Below are positions 7,136-14,632 of a DNA stretch of 16,907 nucleotides, one piece after another (the stretch's first letter is position 1; the number at the start of each line of letters is the position of its first letter). The notes under the pieces were generated by a model. The model ran no database searches. It was not told the origin of the DNA and saw only the letters and a program-made list of their open reading frames with translations. The DNA is from Clostridia bacterium (GTDB lineage Bacteria; Bacillota; Clostridia; Oscillospirales; Butyricicoccaceae), in contig JAFYNW010000036.1 in the NCBI GenBank assembly GCA_017547995.1, positions 1 to 16,907 of the forward strand. The letters are read 5' to 3'. The position numbers and the translations under genes are program-made.

Positions 7136-8371
7136 TTATCTGCTCTTGAGGATTTCGTTTACAGCCGACAAAACGCCAAGCTTACCTGATTCATACGTAA
7201 GACCACCCTGCATATAAGCGATGTATGGTGCTCTGAGAGGAGCATCGCAGGAAAGTTCGATGGACGAACCGGAAATAAATGCACCTGCAGCCATAACAAC
7301 AGGACAATCGTAGCCAGGCATATCCCATCCTTCAGGAGTTACGAAGCTGTCAACAGGACTGCCCCACTGAATGCCTCTGCAGAAATCGAGAACAGGCTGT
7401 GCTGCACCGAATCGGATTGTCTGAATGATGTCGTATCTCTTTTCATCAAAAGTCGGCGAAACTTCAAAACCGAGCTCTGAAAGAATAGCACTTGCAAAAA
7501 TACCTGTCTTGAGCGCCTGAGAAACAATATGAGGAGCCATAAAGAAGCCCTGAAGCATATTTCTGTTCTGACCGAGTGTAGCACCGCATTCGCCGCCGAT
7601 ACCCGGAACAGTCATTCTGTAAGCCGCTCTTTCAACGTATTCAGCCTTACCTGCAATATAACCGCCTGTCTGCGCAAGACCGCCACCCGGATTCTTGATA
7701 AGAGAACCGCAGATAAGGTCAACACCGTATGCAAGTGGCTCTTCCTTTTCGCAGAATTCACCGTAGCAGTTGTCAACGATGATACATACGTCAGAGTTTA
7801 CGCTTCTGATTTCCTTCACAAGATCACCGATCATTGCGCAGGAAAGTGTGATTCTGTCGCCATAGCCTCTTGAACGCTGAATGAAAACACCCTTTACGCG
7901 TGTGTCTGCAACAGCTTCTCTGATAGCAGGCACGTCAGGCTTGCCATCCTTGAGTGCAACAGTCTTATATTCAATGCCGTAGTCTGCAAAAGTGCCGCCG
8001 ATAGCACCACGCTGACCTGTTACAGTCTGGAGTGTATCGTAAACGTCACCTGTTACAGAAACGAAAATATCACCTGTTTTTACACACGAAAACATGGCAC
8101 AACCGATTGTGTGTGTGCCATTTACAAAAGTCTGTCTTACGATAGCCTTTTCAGCGCCAAAAACCTCTGCATAGATGCTTTCGATTGTGTCACGGCCCTT
8201 ATCCTCGTAGCCGTAGCCTGTACTTGCGCCAAAGCAGCTTTCCTGTACTCTGAATTTCTTGAATGCATCCATAACCTTCTGTGTGTTATAGAATGCAACT
8301 TCCTCAACCTTTTCAAAAAACGGCTTGGATTTTTCCTCAGCCGCCTTTGCCAGCATATTGATGTCTGTCAT
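7136..8371 (-). CDS. YnbB-like PLP-dependent enzyme (methionine gamma-lyase family, formerly 'aluminum resistance protein')
   Basis: This 411-residue protein is a fold-type I PLP enzyme of the family that includes Bacillus subtilis YnbB. The PLP Schiff-base lysine is most likely K226 in GSLIKNPGGG, and the aspartate that pairs with the pyridine nitrogen is D200 in IIVDNCYGEF. Other family-like stretches are FVNGTHTIG (82-90) and VPGIGGECG. Its real substrate is uncertain: the family is called methionine gamma-lyase by homology to Cys/Met metabolism enzymes, and the aluminium label comes from an old phenotype. ATG 8371-8369 follows AAGGAAACGAG. It begins only about 33 nt behind the rnpB 3' end and runs without a gap into ruvC, so it is the first gene of the ynbB-ruvCAB-glmM unit. 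Confidence 0.92.
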   Translation of the reverse strand: MTDINMLAKAAEEKSKPFFEKVEEVAFYNTQKVMDAFKKFRVQESCFGASTGYGYEDKGRDTIESIYAEVFGAEKAIVRQTFVNGTHTIGCAMFSCVKTGDIFVSVTGDVYDTLQTVTGQRGAIGGTFADYGIEYKTVALKDGKPDVPAIREAVADTRVKGVFIQRSRGYGDRITLSCAMIGDLVKEIRSVNSDVCIIVDNCYGEFCEKEEPLAYGVDLICGSLIKNPGGGLAQTGGYIAGKAEYVERAAYRMTVPGIGGECGATLGQNRNMLQGFFMAPHIVSQALKTGIFASAILSELGFEVSPTFDEKRYDIIQTIRFGAAQPVLDFCRGIQWGSPVDSFVTPEGWDMPGYDCPVVMAAGAFISGSSIELSCDAPLRAPYIAYMQGGLTYESGKLGVLSAVNEILKSR

Positions 8372-8403
8372 TTTATATTTCTCGTTTCCTTATAGCATAA
8401 TAA

Positions 8404-8754
8404 AAGAGCAAGCCTGTAAGCCGAGTTCTGTTGAATGCAGTCATCTATCTGGACAATATGTCGCCATATGCCTCAAGCCACCTCTATGCGGCCGGGCCGG
8501 CCTTGAGATTTAACTCAGCATTTATGCGGTGTTGCTTCGGATAGAGTTTACATAAGCCCTATGTCACCATAGAGCCCCGTGAGCTCTTACCTCACGTTTC
8601 CACCCTTACCTGATAAATCAGGCGGTATCTCTCTGTTGCACTCGTCCTAGGGTCACCCCCGGTTGACGTTATCAACTATCCTTGCCCTGGAAGCTCGGAC
8701 TTTCCTCGTATATCACCTTTCGGACAGATACACGCGACTGCACAGCTTGCTCTC
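8404..8754 (-). ncRNA. rnpB: RNase P RNA component (class A)
   Basis: The minus strand contains the catalytic RNA that trims tRNA 5' ends. P1 is formed by GAGCAAGC at 8752-8745 and GCTTGCTC at 8413-8406. The conserved block GAGGAAAGTCCGAGC lies near the 5' end. The class A centre has GATACCGCC, CAGGTAAGGGTGGAAACGTG and GGTAAGAGCTCAC, which are P15/L15-region blocks very like E. coli. GTAAACTC...CCGAAGCAA follows, and the universal 3' block ACAGAACTCGGCTTAC sits just before the closing P1 strand. The length is about 350 nt. The P1 strand is followed by TTTTATTAT, so P1 may double as terminator. The 5' end fits a start at 8754-8753 dictated by the promoter upstream. It is transcribed divergently from murD. 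Confidence 0.97.
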
Positions 8755-8759
8755 AATAT

Positions 8760-8788
8760 ATTATACTTGTTTTTTATCAAAAAGTCAA
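8760..8788 (-). promoter_or_regulatory. Sigma-A promoter of rnpB
   Basis: The -35 box TTGACT (8788-8783) and the perfect -10 box TATAAT (8765-8760) are separated by 17 nt on the minus strand. Transcription is then expected to start at about 8754-8753, exactly where the P1 helix of RNase P RNA begins. The agreement of two independent signals makes this call strong. Confidence 0.9.
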
Positions 8789-8795
8789 ATACATA

Positions 8796-8824
8796 TTGAC
8801 ATAATCTCGGAATAAATATATATT
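8796..8824 (+). promoter_or_regulatory. Sigma-A promoter of murD (divergent from rnpB)
   Basis: The -35 box TTGACA (8796-8801) is perfect, the spacer is 17 nt, and the -10 box is TATATT (8819-8824). The region is very AT-rich, so the exact -10 could shift by a few bases. The -35 boxes of this promoter and of rnpB are 7 nt apart, back to back. The likely start lies about 30 nt before the murD start codon, with AGGAGG at 8849-8854. Confidence 0.75.
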
Positions 8825-8861
8825 ATATGTAGATAATTATTATATATCAGGAGGAATAATA

Positions 8862-10244
8862 ATGATTTCAAATGATTTTCTTGATAATCTGTACGGAAAA
8901 ACCGTAAGTATTCTCGGTCTTGGCATCTCAAATATGCCTCTTATGAGAGTTCTTGTAAAGTTTGGTGCAACCGTAACAGGTTTTGATAAAAAATCTGAAG
9001 ATAAAATTGAACAGCGCATCAAAGACGAGCTTTTCCATCACAGTGTGCCTTGTGTACTCGGCGACGACTATCTCGAGCATATTGATGCTGACTATATTTT
9101 CAGAACACCAGGCATGCGCCCTGACCTTCCTCAGATTGTAAAGGCTCAGGAAAAGGGTGCTGTGCTCATGTCTGAAATGGAACTTTTCTTTGAGCTCTGC
9201 CCTTGCCCTATCATCGCTGTAACAGGCTCTGACGGCAAGACAACAACTACTACACTTATTGCTGAAATGCTCAAAAAGCAGGGCAAGACAGTTCATATCG
9301 GCGGTAACATCGGCACTCCTCTTATCGATAAGGTTTTCGATATGAAGGAAACTCACGTGGCTGTTGTTGAGCTTTCTTCTTTCCAGCTTATGACTATGAA
9401 GAAATCTCCTAAGGTTGCAGTTATCACAAACCTTTCCCCTAACCATCTTGACGTTCATAAAGATATGAAAGAATACGTATGGGCTAAGGAAAATATCTTT
9501 ATGCATCAGGGCGAAAACGACGTTATCGTTCTTAACAAGAATTGTCCATATACAGCTGACCAGGCTGCTAAGGCTCCTTCCAAGGTAAGATTCTTCTCTC
9601 CACACGAAGAAATCGAAAACGGCGTATGCTGTGACGACGAATGGATTTACATCAACGAAAACGGTGTAAGAAAGAATATTCTTCAGCGCAAGGATATCAA
9701 AATCGTAGGCTTCCACAACGTCGAAAACTATATGACTGCAATCGCAGCTCTTCACGATATGGTAGACGTTGAAACTATCGTTGACGTTGCCAAAAACTTT
9801 GGCGGTGTTGAGCACAGAATTGAATTTGTACGTGAAATCGATGGCGTAAAGTATTACAACGACTCTATCGCTTCTTCCCCTACAAGAACAATCGCAGGAT
9901 TCCATTCCTTCAACGATAAGGTTATCCTCATCGCAGGCGGCTCGGACAAGCATATCCCATTTGATGGTCTTGCTGAAGAAATCATCGACCACGTCAAGGC
10001 TCTTGTTCTTGTCGGCGCAACAGCCAATGCAATCAAAACTGCAGTTGAAGCAAATCCTCGTTTCGATGCATCAAAGCTTCCTGTTTTCGTATGTGAAAAT
10101 CTCAGAGAGGCTGTAAACATCTGCAAGGCAAATGCAGTTTCCGGCGACGTTGTTACAATGTCTCCTGCCTGTGCTTCCTTCGACCTCTACAAGAACTTTA
10201 TGGAACGCGGTAATCTTTTCAAAGAAATAGTAAATAATTTATAA
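8862..10244 (+). CDS. murD: UDP-N-acetylmuramoyl-L-alanine--D-glutamate ligase MurD
   Basis: MurD adds D-glutamate to UDP-MurNAc-L-Ala in cytoplasmic peptidoglycan precursor synthesis. The 460-residue protein has a Rossmann-like N-terminal domain (VSILGLGISNMPL, 15-27), the ATP-binding loop TGSDGKTTT (121-129), ELSSFQL (170-176), the Mur-ligase signature NLSPNHLDVH (190-199), and the C-terminal domain entry FGGVEHRIEFV followed by YYNDSIASSPTRT and IAGGSDKHIPFD. The SD-in-P-loop variant (GSDGKTT rather than GTNGKTT) and EHR-NDS motifs are characteristic of MurD rather than MurC/E/F. ATG 8862 with AGGAGG at 8849-8854 is clear. It has its own promoter and leads into three M42 peptidase genes; the link to them is by position only. 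Confidence 0.96.
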   Translation: MISNDFLDNLYGKTVSILGLGISNMPLMRVLVKFGATVTGFDKKSEDKIEQRIKDELFHHSVPCVLGDDYLEHIDADYIFRTPGMRPDLPQIVKAQEKGAVLMSEMELFFELCPCPIIAVTGSDGKTTTTTLIAEMLKKQGKTVHIGGNIGTPLIDKVFDMKETHVAVVELSSFQLMTMKKSPKVAVITNLSPNHLDVHKDMKEYVWAKENIFMHQGENDVIVLNKNCPYTADQAAKAPSKVRFFSPHEEIENGVCCDDEWIYINENGVRKNILQRKDIKIVGFHNVENYMTAIAALHDMVDVETIVDVAKNFGGVEHRIEFVREIDGVKYYNDSIASSPTRTIAGFHSFNDKVILIAGGSDKHIPFDGLAEEIIDHVKALVLVGATANAIKTAVEANPRFDASKLPVFVCENLREAVNICKANAVSGDVVTMSPACASFDLYKNFMERGNLFKEIVNNL

Positions 10245-10250
10245 TAAAGA

Positions 10251-10256
10251 GAGGTG
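10251..10256 (+). promoter_or_regulatory. Ribosome binding site deciding a TTG start for the first M42 gene
   Basis: GAGGTG lies 6 nt before TTG 10263. The alternative in-frame GTG at 10254 is itself part of this SD sequence and has no SD of its own at a workable distance. The TTG is therefore the better start for the following gene. Confidence 0.65.
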
Positions 10257-10262
10257 CTAATC

Positions 10263-11300
10263 TTGACATTCAAAGAAAAACTCCAGAAGCTTGTCAATGC
10301 TTACGGCGTTTCCGGCGATGAATTCCGTGTTGCTGAAATTGCAGCAGAAATTCTTAAACCATACGTTGATAAGGTTGAAATCGACAAGCTCGGCAATGTT
10401 GTAGGTTATAAATCCTGCGGCAAGCCAGGTGCAAAAAAGCTTATGCTCGACGCTCATCTCGACCAGATCGGCTTCCTTGTAACAGATATCACAAAGGAAG
10501 GCTTCCTGAGATTTATGGCTATGGGTGTTGATCCAAGAATGCTTCTCGGCTCAGAGCTCAACGTTATCCCTAAGAACGGCGAACCAATTTACGGTATCGT
10601 CTGCAGCACACCTCCTCACCTCCAGAAGCCTGGCGACAGTGCAAAATCTGTTCCAATCGACCAGATGCTTCTCGACGTCGGTATGCCTTACGAACAGGTA
10701 ATCGAAAAAATCGAAGTCGGCGATTATATCGCATTCGCAAACGATGCTCTCGATCTTCTTGGTGACTGTATGTCTGGTAAGTCTATGGACGACCGTGCTT
10801 GCTTTATGACAATCATTCATGCGCTCGAGCTCCTCGGCGATTCCGAATTTGACTGCGACCTTATCATCGTCGGCAGTACAAAGGAAGAAGTCGGCGGCCA
10901 CGGTGCTATGGCTCGTGCTTATATTGATAAGCCTGATTATGCTATTGCTATTGACGTAGGTCATGCAAAGACAGCTGACAGCACACCTATGGACCGCACT
11001 CAGGAATTTGGCGGCGGCCCAATTATCGGTTTTGGTGCCAACTCCATTCCTAAGTTTGCACGCAAGGCTGTAGAAATCGCAAGAGCAAAGGAAATTCCTT
11101 ATCAGGTTGAGGCTATTCCTGCTGCATCCGGCACAAACGCCTGGTCTATGCAGATTGTTGAAGATGGAATCAGCACACTCGTTGTTTCTCTTCCACTCAG
11201 ATATATGCACTCCCCTGTTGAAATGCTTACTCTCAGCGACGTATATAACGTAGGCAAGCTCCTTTGTGAGTTTATCAAGTCTTTTGACGGACAGCTGTAA
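10263..11300 (+). CDS. M42 family metallopeptidase (aminopeptidase), first of three in tandem
   Basis: A dinuclear-metal aminopeptidase of the TET/FrvX family (peptidase M42), cytoplasmic, with no signal peptide. With the TTG start at 10263 the protein is 345 residues, normal for the family. The expected metal ligands are present: H65 in DAHLDQIGF, the aspartate pair in MDDRACF (around 176-177), the catalytic and metal glutamates in KEEVGGHG (208-209), D231 in AIDVGHA, and H316 in RYMHSPVEM. Known members cut N-terminal residues off short peptides as dodecameric tetrahedral shells; specificity (glutamyl, leucyl or lysyl) cannot be read off here. It follows the murD stop by 18 nt and precedes the second paralogue by 15 nt. 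Leucine codons TTA/CTA and serine TCA are almost absent, suggesting strong expression. Confidence 0.9.
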   Translation: MTFKEKLQKLVNAYGVSGDEFRVAEIAAEILKPYVDKVEIDKLGNVVGYKSCGKPGAKKLMLDAHLDQIGFLVTDITKEGFLRFMAMGVDPRMLLGSELNVIPKNGEPIYGIVCSTPPHLQKPGDSAKSVPIDQMLLDVGMPYEQVIEKIEVGDYIAFANDALDLLGDCMSGKSMDDRACFMTIIHALELLGDSEFDCDLIIVGSTKEEVGGHGAMARAYIDKPDYAIAIDVGHAKTADSTPMDRTQEFGGGPIIGFGANSIPKFARKAVEIARAKEIPYQVEAIPAASGTNAWSMQIVEDGISTLVVSLPLRYMHSPVEMLTLSDVYNVGKLLCEFIKSFDGQL

Positions 11301-11315
11301 AGGAGGAATGCTCAA

Positions 11316-12338
11316 ATGAAAGAATTGCTTAAAAAGTTAGTTATGCTTGATGGTATTGCAGGCTATGAAGACGACGTCCGCGAGTTCATCGAAAATGAAA
11401 TCAAGGACCACGTTGACGAAATGTTCACAGACCCGATGGGCAACCTCTATGCCTTCAAGAAAGGTGCTAAACGCAGAGAAAAGAAGCTTCTTGTAAGTGC
11501 ACATATGGACGAAGTTGGTTTCCTCGTTCATTCCATTACAGAAGACGGTATGCTCAAGCTTTCTCAGGTTGGCGGCGTTGACCCTCGCGTTCTCGTCGGC
11601 AGACGTATGAAATGCGGTCCACAGAAGGTCAACGGCATTATTTCCATCAAGGCTATTCATCTTACAACTCCTGAAGAACGCAAAGTTGCTCCAACACTCG
11701 GCAGCCTTTACGTAGATATCGGTTCTTCCAGCAAAAAGCAGACAGAACAGTACGTTCGTGTCGGCGATCCTGTTTACTTCGACAGTGACTTCATTGAATT
11801 CGGCGACAATCGTATCAAGGCAAAGGCAATTGATGACAGACTCGGTTGTGCAATGATGATTGAAATCATCAAGGGCGAGCTCGAATATGATACGTGGTTC
11901 GGCTTCTCTGTTCAGGAAGAAATCGGCATCCGCGGTGCACGCGTTCTTGGTAACCGTGTAAATCCTGATATCTCCCTCGTTCTTGAAGGCTCTACAGCAG
12001 CAGACCTCCCTAACGTGCCTGTTCATTCTCAGGCTTGCGCTCAGGGTAAGGGCGGCGTAGTATCCCTTATCGATGGCAGAACTGTTTATGACAGAGAAAT
12101 CCGCGAACCTATTCTCAAGAAGGCTGACGCAGAAGGCATCAAGTGGCAGTATAAAACAACAAGCACAGGTGCAAACGACAACGGCGCAATCCATATTGCA
12201 AAGGATGGCTGTATGGCATTCAGCCTTTCTGCACCATTGAGATACATCCACAGCGCAGCTAATGTTCTCTACTGGCCTGACGCTGAAGAAATGTTCAAGT
12301 TAGCTAAATTATTTATCAAAGAAAGTGGGGCTTTATAA
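11316..12338 (+). CDS. M42 family metallopeptidase, second of three in tandem
   Basis: A 340-residue paralogue of its two neighbours. Metal and catalytic positions are H63 in SAHMDEVGFLV, the DD pair of KAIDDRLG (173-174), E201/E202 in VQEEIGIRG, E224 in LVLEGSTAAD (a glutamate where the first and third copies have an aspartate, a variation common in the family), and H312 in RYIHSAANV. All sites needed for activity are therefore there. ATG 11316 has an excellent SD (AAAGGAGG at 11299-11306) that begins inside the stop codon of the preceding gene. Its own stop overlaps the next start by one base. Divergence among the three copies is large, so this is an old expansion rather than a recent duplication. 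Confidence 0.9.
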   Translation: MKELLKKLVMLDGIAGYEDDVREFIENEIKDHVDEMFTDPMGNLYAFKKGAKRREKKLLVSAHMDEVGFLVHSITEDGMLKLSQVGGVDPRVLVGRRMKCGPQKVNGIISIKAIHLTTPEERKVAPTLGSLYVDIGSSSKKQTEQYVRVGDPVYFDSDFIEFGDNRIKAKAIDDRLGCAMMIEIIKGELEYDTWFGFSVQEEIGIRGARVLGNRVNPDISLVLEGSTAADLPNVPVHSQACAQGKGGVVSLIDGRTVYDREIREPILKKADAEGIKWQYKTTSTGANDNGAIHIAKDGCMAFSLSAPLRYIHSAANVLYWPDAEEMFKLAKLFIKESGAL

Positions 12339-13363
12339 TGCTTAACGTTTTGGAATTACAGAAAAAATTAGTGGCAGCTGCATTGCCATCAGGTTTTGAA
12401 CATAAAGTTGCTGAAGTTATCTCTGAAATCGTAAAACCTTACGTTGACGAAGTTTACACAGACGCTCTCGGCAACGTTATCGCTCACAAGAAGGGTCCTG
12501 GCAAGAAGATTATGATGCCTGCTCATATGGACACAATCGGCTTCATGGCAACATATATCGACGATAAGGGCTTTATCCGTGTTACAAATATCGGCGGCAT
12601 CTCTGCTTCCAATATGGTAGCTACACCTGTTCGTTTTGAAAATGGTGTTAAGGGTATCATCCAGATCGAAGGCAAGGCTGACCTCACTTCTGCTGCAAGA
12701 AATGCTGTAGCAATGACAAATATGTTCATCGATATCGGTGCAAAGTCCAAGGAAGAAGCTGAAAGCCTCGTTGAAATCGGCATGGTTGCTGTATTCGATA
12801 CAGAAACAAAGGTTATCTTCAACGACCACCTCGTTTCCCCATACTGCGACGACCTCATTTGCTGCGTTTCCCTCATTCTCGCTATGGAACAGCTCAAGGA
12901 TGTTGAACCTGTAAACGATCTCTATTATGTATTCTCCACTCAGGAAGAAGTTGGTCTCAGAGGTGCTATCACATCTGCATACCATATCGATCCTGACCTC
13001 GGTATTGCTCTCGACGTTTGCAGCGTTGGTGACATTCCTGCAGTAAGCGTGCCAATGGTTGTCGGTCTCGGCAAGGGTCCTACAATCAAGATCAAGGATG
13101 CTTCCGTAATCTGCAACCCTCAGGCCGTTGAATTCCTCCGCAAGGCTGCTAAGGCTAACAATATTCCTTACCAGAATGAAATTCTCCTTGCAGGCGGCAC
13201 AGATACAGCTGCTATGCAGAAAACACGCGGCGGCGTAATCGCAGGCTGTATCAGCGTTCCTACAAGATATATCCATTCCCCACAGGAAATGGTTGCTATC
13301 TCCGACGTCGAAAATGCTGCTAAGCTCCTTGCTGCTGCAGTTTGTCAGAAAATCGAATTCTAA
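12338..13363 (+). CDS. M42 family metallopeptidase, third of three in tandem
   Basis: A 341-residue M42 peptidase with H63 in PAHMDTIGF, the DD pair in PYCDDLICC (171-172), E203/E204 in TQEEVGLRG, D226 in ALDVCSVGD and H313 in RYIHSPQEM, so the dinuclear site looks complete. The start ATG overlaps the stop of the preceding gene in TAATG (12336-12340). Only a weak GTGGGG stands upstream, so it is probably translated by ribosomes that finish the second copy. The arginine after the DD pair, usual in M42 (DDR), is replaced by leucine here, which may change the substrate pocket. A strong bidirectional terminator follows the stop. Confidence 0.9.
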   Translation: MLNVLELQKKLVAAALPSGFEHKVAEVISEIVKPYVDEVYTDALGNVIAHKKGPGKKIMMPAHMDTIGFMATYIDDKGFIRVTNIGGISASNMVATPVRFENGVKGIIQIEGKADLTSAARNAVAMTNMFIDIGAKSKEEAESLVEIGMVAVFDTETKVIFNDHLVSPYCDDLICCVSLILAMEQLKDVEPVNDLYYVFSTQEEVGLRGAITSAYHIDPDLGIALDVCSVGDIPAVSVPMVVGLGKGPTIKIKDASVICNPQAVEFLRKAAKANNIPYQNEILLAGGTDTAAMQKTRGGVIAGCISVPTRYIHSPQEMVAISDVENAAKLLAAAVCQKIEF

Positions 13364-13379
13364 TTCAATATAAAAAACG

Positions 13380-13407
13380 AAAGGCTGACTTTAATTAGTC
13401 AGCCTTT
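13380..13407. terminator. Bidirectional intrinsic terminator between convergent genes
   Basis: An 11-bp perfect stem (AAAGGCTGACT at 13380-13390 with AGTCAGCCTTT at 13397-13407) encloses a 6-nt loop. T-runs follow on both strands: CCTTTTTATA on the plus strand, and CCTTTCGTTTTTTAT on the minus strand. It ends the murD-M42 operon on the plus strand. On the minus strand it includes the last three codons and the stop (13397-13395) of the acetyltransferase. Confidence 0.88.
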
Positions 13408-13904
13408 TTATATACGTATTTTCTTACATCACGTTCTTTTCCCTGATATAGCCCTTTGCCTTTATAAGATAATGAAAATCCACATTTCTCAAGCACTCTT
13501 GCAGAAGCAACATTTTCATCAAGCGTTATACCATAGATATGATTCAGATTGAGTCTGTCCATCATCACAGGTGTAAATGCTTTTACAGCTTCCGTTGCAT
13601 ATCCTCTGCCCGCATATCTGCTTGCAATATGGTAGCCTATCTCATAACCGTCCTTGATTTTGCAAATCTCAACGTGGCCAACGTTTTCGTCATCTTCATT
13701 TATAACAGCATAAACAAATGGTCCCTCGTCACTTTTGTAAAAATCAATAATTTTATGGATTACGGCCTCTGCTTGCTCAGCATTTTCATAAACCTCATCA
13801 GGCAAAAATTGCTTCATCTCATAATCCTGCGAATTGATATAGAGATTTCCAGCCATTTCAGGTGTAAAGCAAATTATCTTTACTCTATCTGATTTTACTA
13901 GCAT
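13395..13904 (-). CDS. GNAT family N-acetyltransferase (RimJ/RimL-like)
   Basis: A 169-residue acetyltransferase. The acetyl-CoA pyrophosphate loop is RYAGRGYATEA (97-107), preceded by the strand DGYEIGYHIA. The C-terminal NVASARVLEKCGF (131-143) is the motif B/D helix typical of the RimJ/RimL branch, which often acetylates protein N-termini but also small molecules. The substrate is not predictable. The start ATG overlaps the stop of the upstream gene in the string TAATG (13906-13902 on the minus strand), so translation is probably coupled to it. There is no signal peptide or membrane segment. Its 3' end is inside the bidirectional terminator. Confidence 0.9.
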   Translation of the reverse strand: MLVKSDRVKIICFTPEMAGNLYINSQDYEMKQFLPDEVYENAEQAEAVIHKIIDFYKSDEGPFVYAVINEDDENVGHVEICKIKDGYEIGYHIASRYAGRGYATEAVKAFTPVMMDRLNLNHIYGITLDENVASARVLEKCGFSLSYKGKGLYQGKERDVRKYVYKKAD

Positions 13905-14560
13905 TAGATCTTTGTGAAATCCTGCTGCATAGCTTCGATGAGCTTAATAAGAGCTTCATCGCCGAACTTCTTCTGGAAGTCTTCATGAACAGCACCATAT
14001 ACCGATGGATTTCCGAGAATTGCATGGCAAACGTCACCATAAGCTCTCATTGTATGAGCGCAGTGGTATACCCAGTCCTTCTTTCCATCTGCAGGTGCAG
14101 GAATAGTCTTTGTAAGGTCGGAGCCGATAAACTGAAGGTCACAGTAATCACTGTCGCTGAGATTGCAATGTGTCTTGAACTTAAGGTCCGGATTAAAGCC
14201 TCTTACAATACCTGCGTCAATCTGATAGCAATATACCTTTCCGCATTCCTGAAGACCCATTTCCTTGAAAGTATCAGCCCATGCACACTTGAAAATATTG
14301 TTACGCTTTTCATTATTTTCGCCTACGTTCTTGGATTCGGACTGAATTGTAGGATACCATTCGCCATATGCAAAATAGCTTGTATAATCCAATGGATAGC
14401 CATCTCTCATAGCACGAAGCGCCATACGTGCGCCACGCTGTTCAGCATACTTCTGGGAAGCCTTTATAAAGATAGCCTCGCCTCTTTCTTTACCGAGCTG
14501 TTCTGTAAGCTGCTTATAGTAGCTTGCAACGATAAAAGCATGAGTTTTTTCATTAAACAT
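13904..14560 (-). CDS. L-2-amino-thiazoline-4-carboxylic acid hydrolase family protein
   Basis: A 218-residue protein that I recognise by its overall pattern as the ATC hydrolase family. Marker stretches are CAWADTFKEMGLQECGKVYC (92-111) followed by IDAGIVRGFNPDLKFK (114-129), and a conserved Asp/Cys-rich segment SDSDYCDLQF. The named family member opens the thiazoline ring of L-ATC to S-carbamoyl-cysteine in Pseudomonas cysteine synthesis. The many Clostridia homologues are uncharacterised, so the actual reaction here is open. ATG 14560-14558 has a perfect AAGGAGG. It is the first gene of a two-gene unit with the GNAT acetyltransferase. I found a TATAAT-like sequence upstream but no convincing -35 for it. 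Confidence 0.75.
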   Translation of the reverse strand: MFNEKTHAFIVASYYKQLTEQLGKERGEAIFIKASQKYAEQRGARMALRAMRDGYPLDYTSYFAYGEWYPTIQSESKNVGENNEKRNNIFKCAWADTFKEMGLQECGKVYCYQIDAGIVRGFNPDLKFKTHCNLSDSDYCDLQFIGSDLTKTIPAPADGKKDWVYHCAHTMRAYGDVCHAILGNPSVYGAVHEDFQKKFGDEALIKLIEAMQQDFTKI

Positions 14561-14571
14561 AGTGTGCCTCC

Positions 14572-14600
14572 TTGATTTTATGTTAAATTAAATGTATAAT
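14572..14600 (+). promoter_or_regulatory. Sigma-A promoter of the cupin gene
   Basis: TTGATT (14572-14577), a 17-nt spacer and a perfect TATAAT (14595-14600) lie upstream of the cupin start. The -35 box abuts the SD of the divergently transcribed ATC-hydrolase gene, so the two genes share a 72-nt control region. Confidence 0.75.
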
Positions 14601-14632
14601 TATATTAAAATAATTTATAAGGAGAATTGATT

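Noticed and set aside
8425..8523. Open reading frame on the plus strand across rnpB (around 8325-8513)
   Set aside because: It lies over the RNase P RNA and the PLP-enzyme gene on the other strand and shows no coding signs.
8928..9992. Long minus-strand frame opposite murD, and similar ones opposite the M42 genes (10551-11315, 11337-12251, 12389-13276, 15270-16367)
   Set aside because: All are antisense shadows in the same phase, explained by codon bias of the sense genes, which carry full family motifs.
10254..10262. GTG at 10254 as start of the first M42 peptidase
   Set aside because: It is part of the SD sequence GAGGTG that serves TTG 10263, and it has no SD of its own at normal distance.
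14627..14632. TTG at 14627 as start of the cupin gene
   Set aside because: It is only 2 nt from the AAGGAG SD. ATG 14633 has an 8-nt spacing and is the better start.
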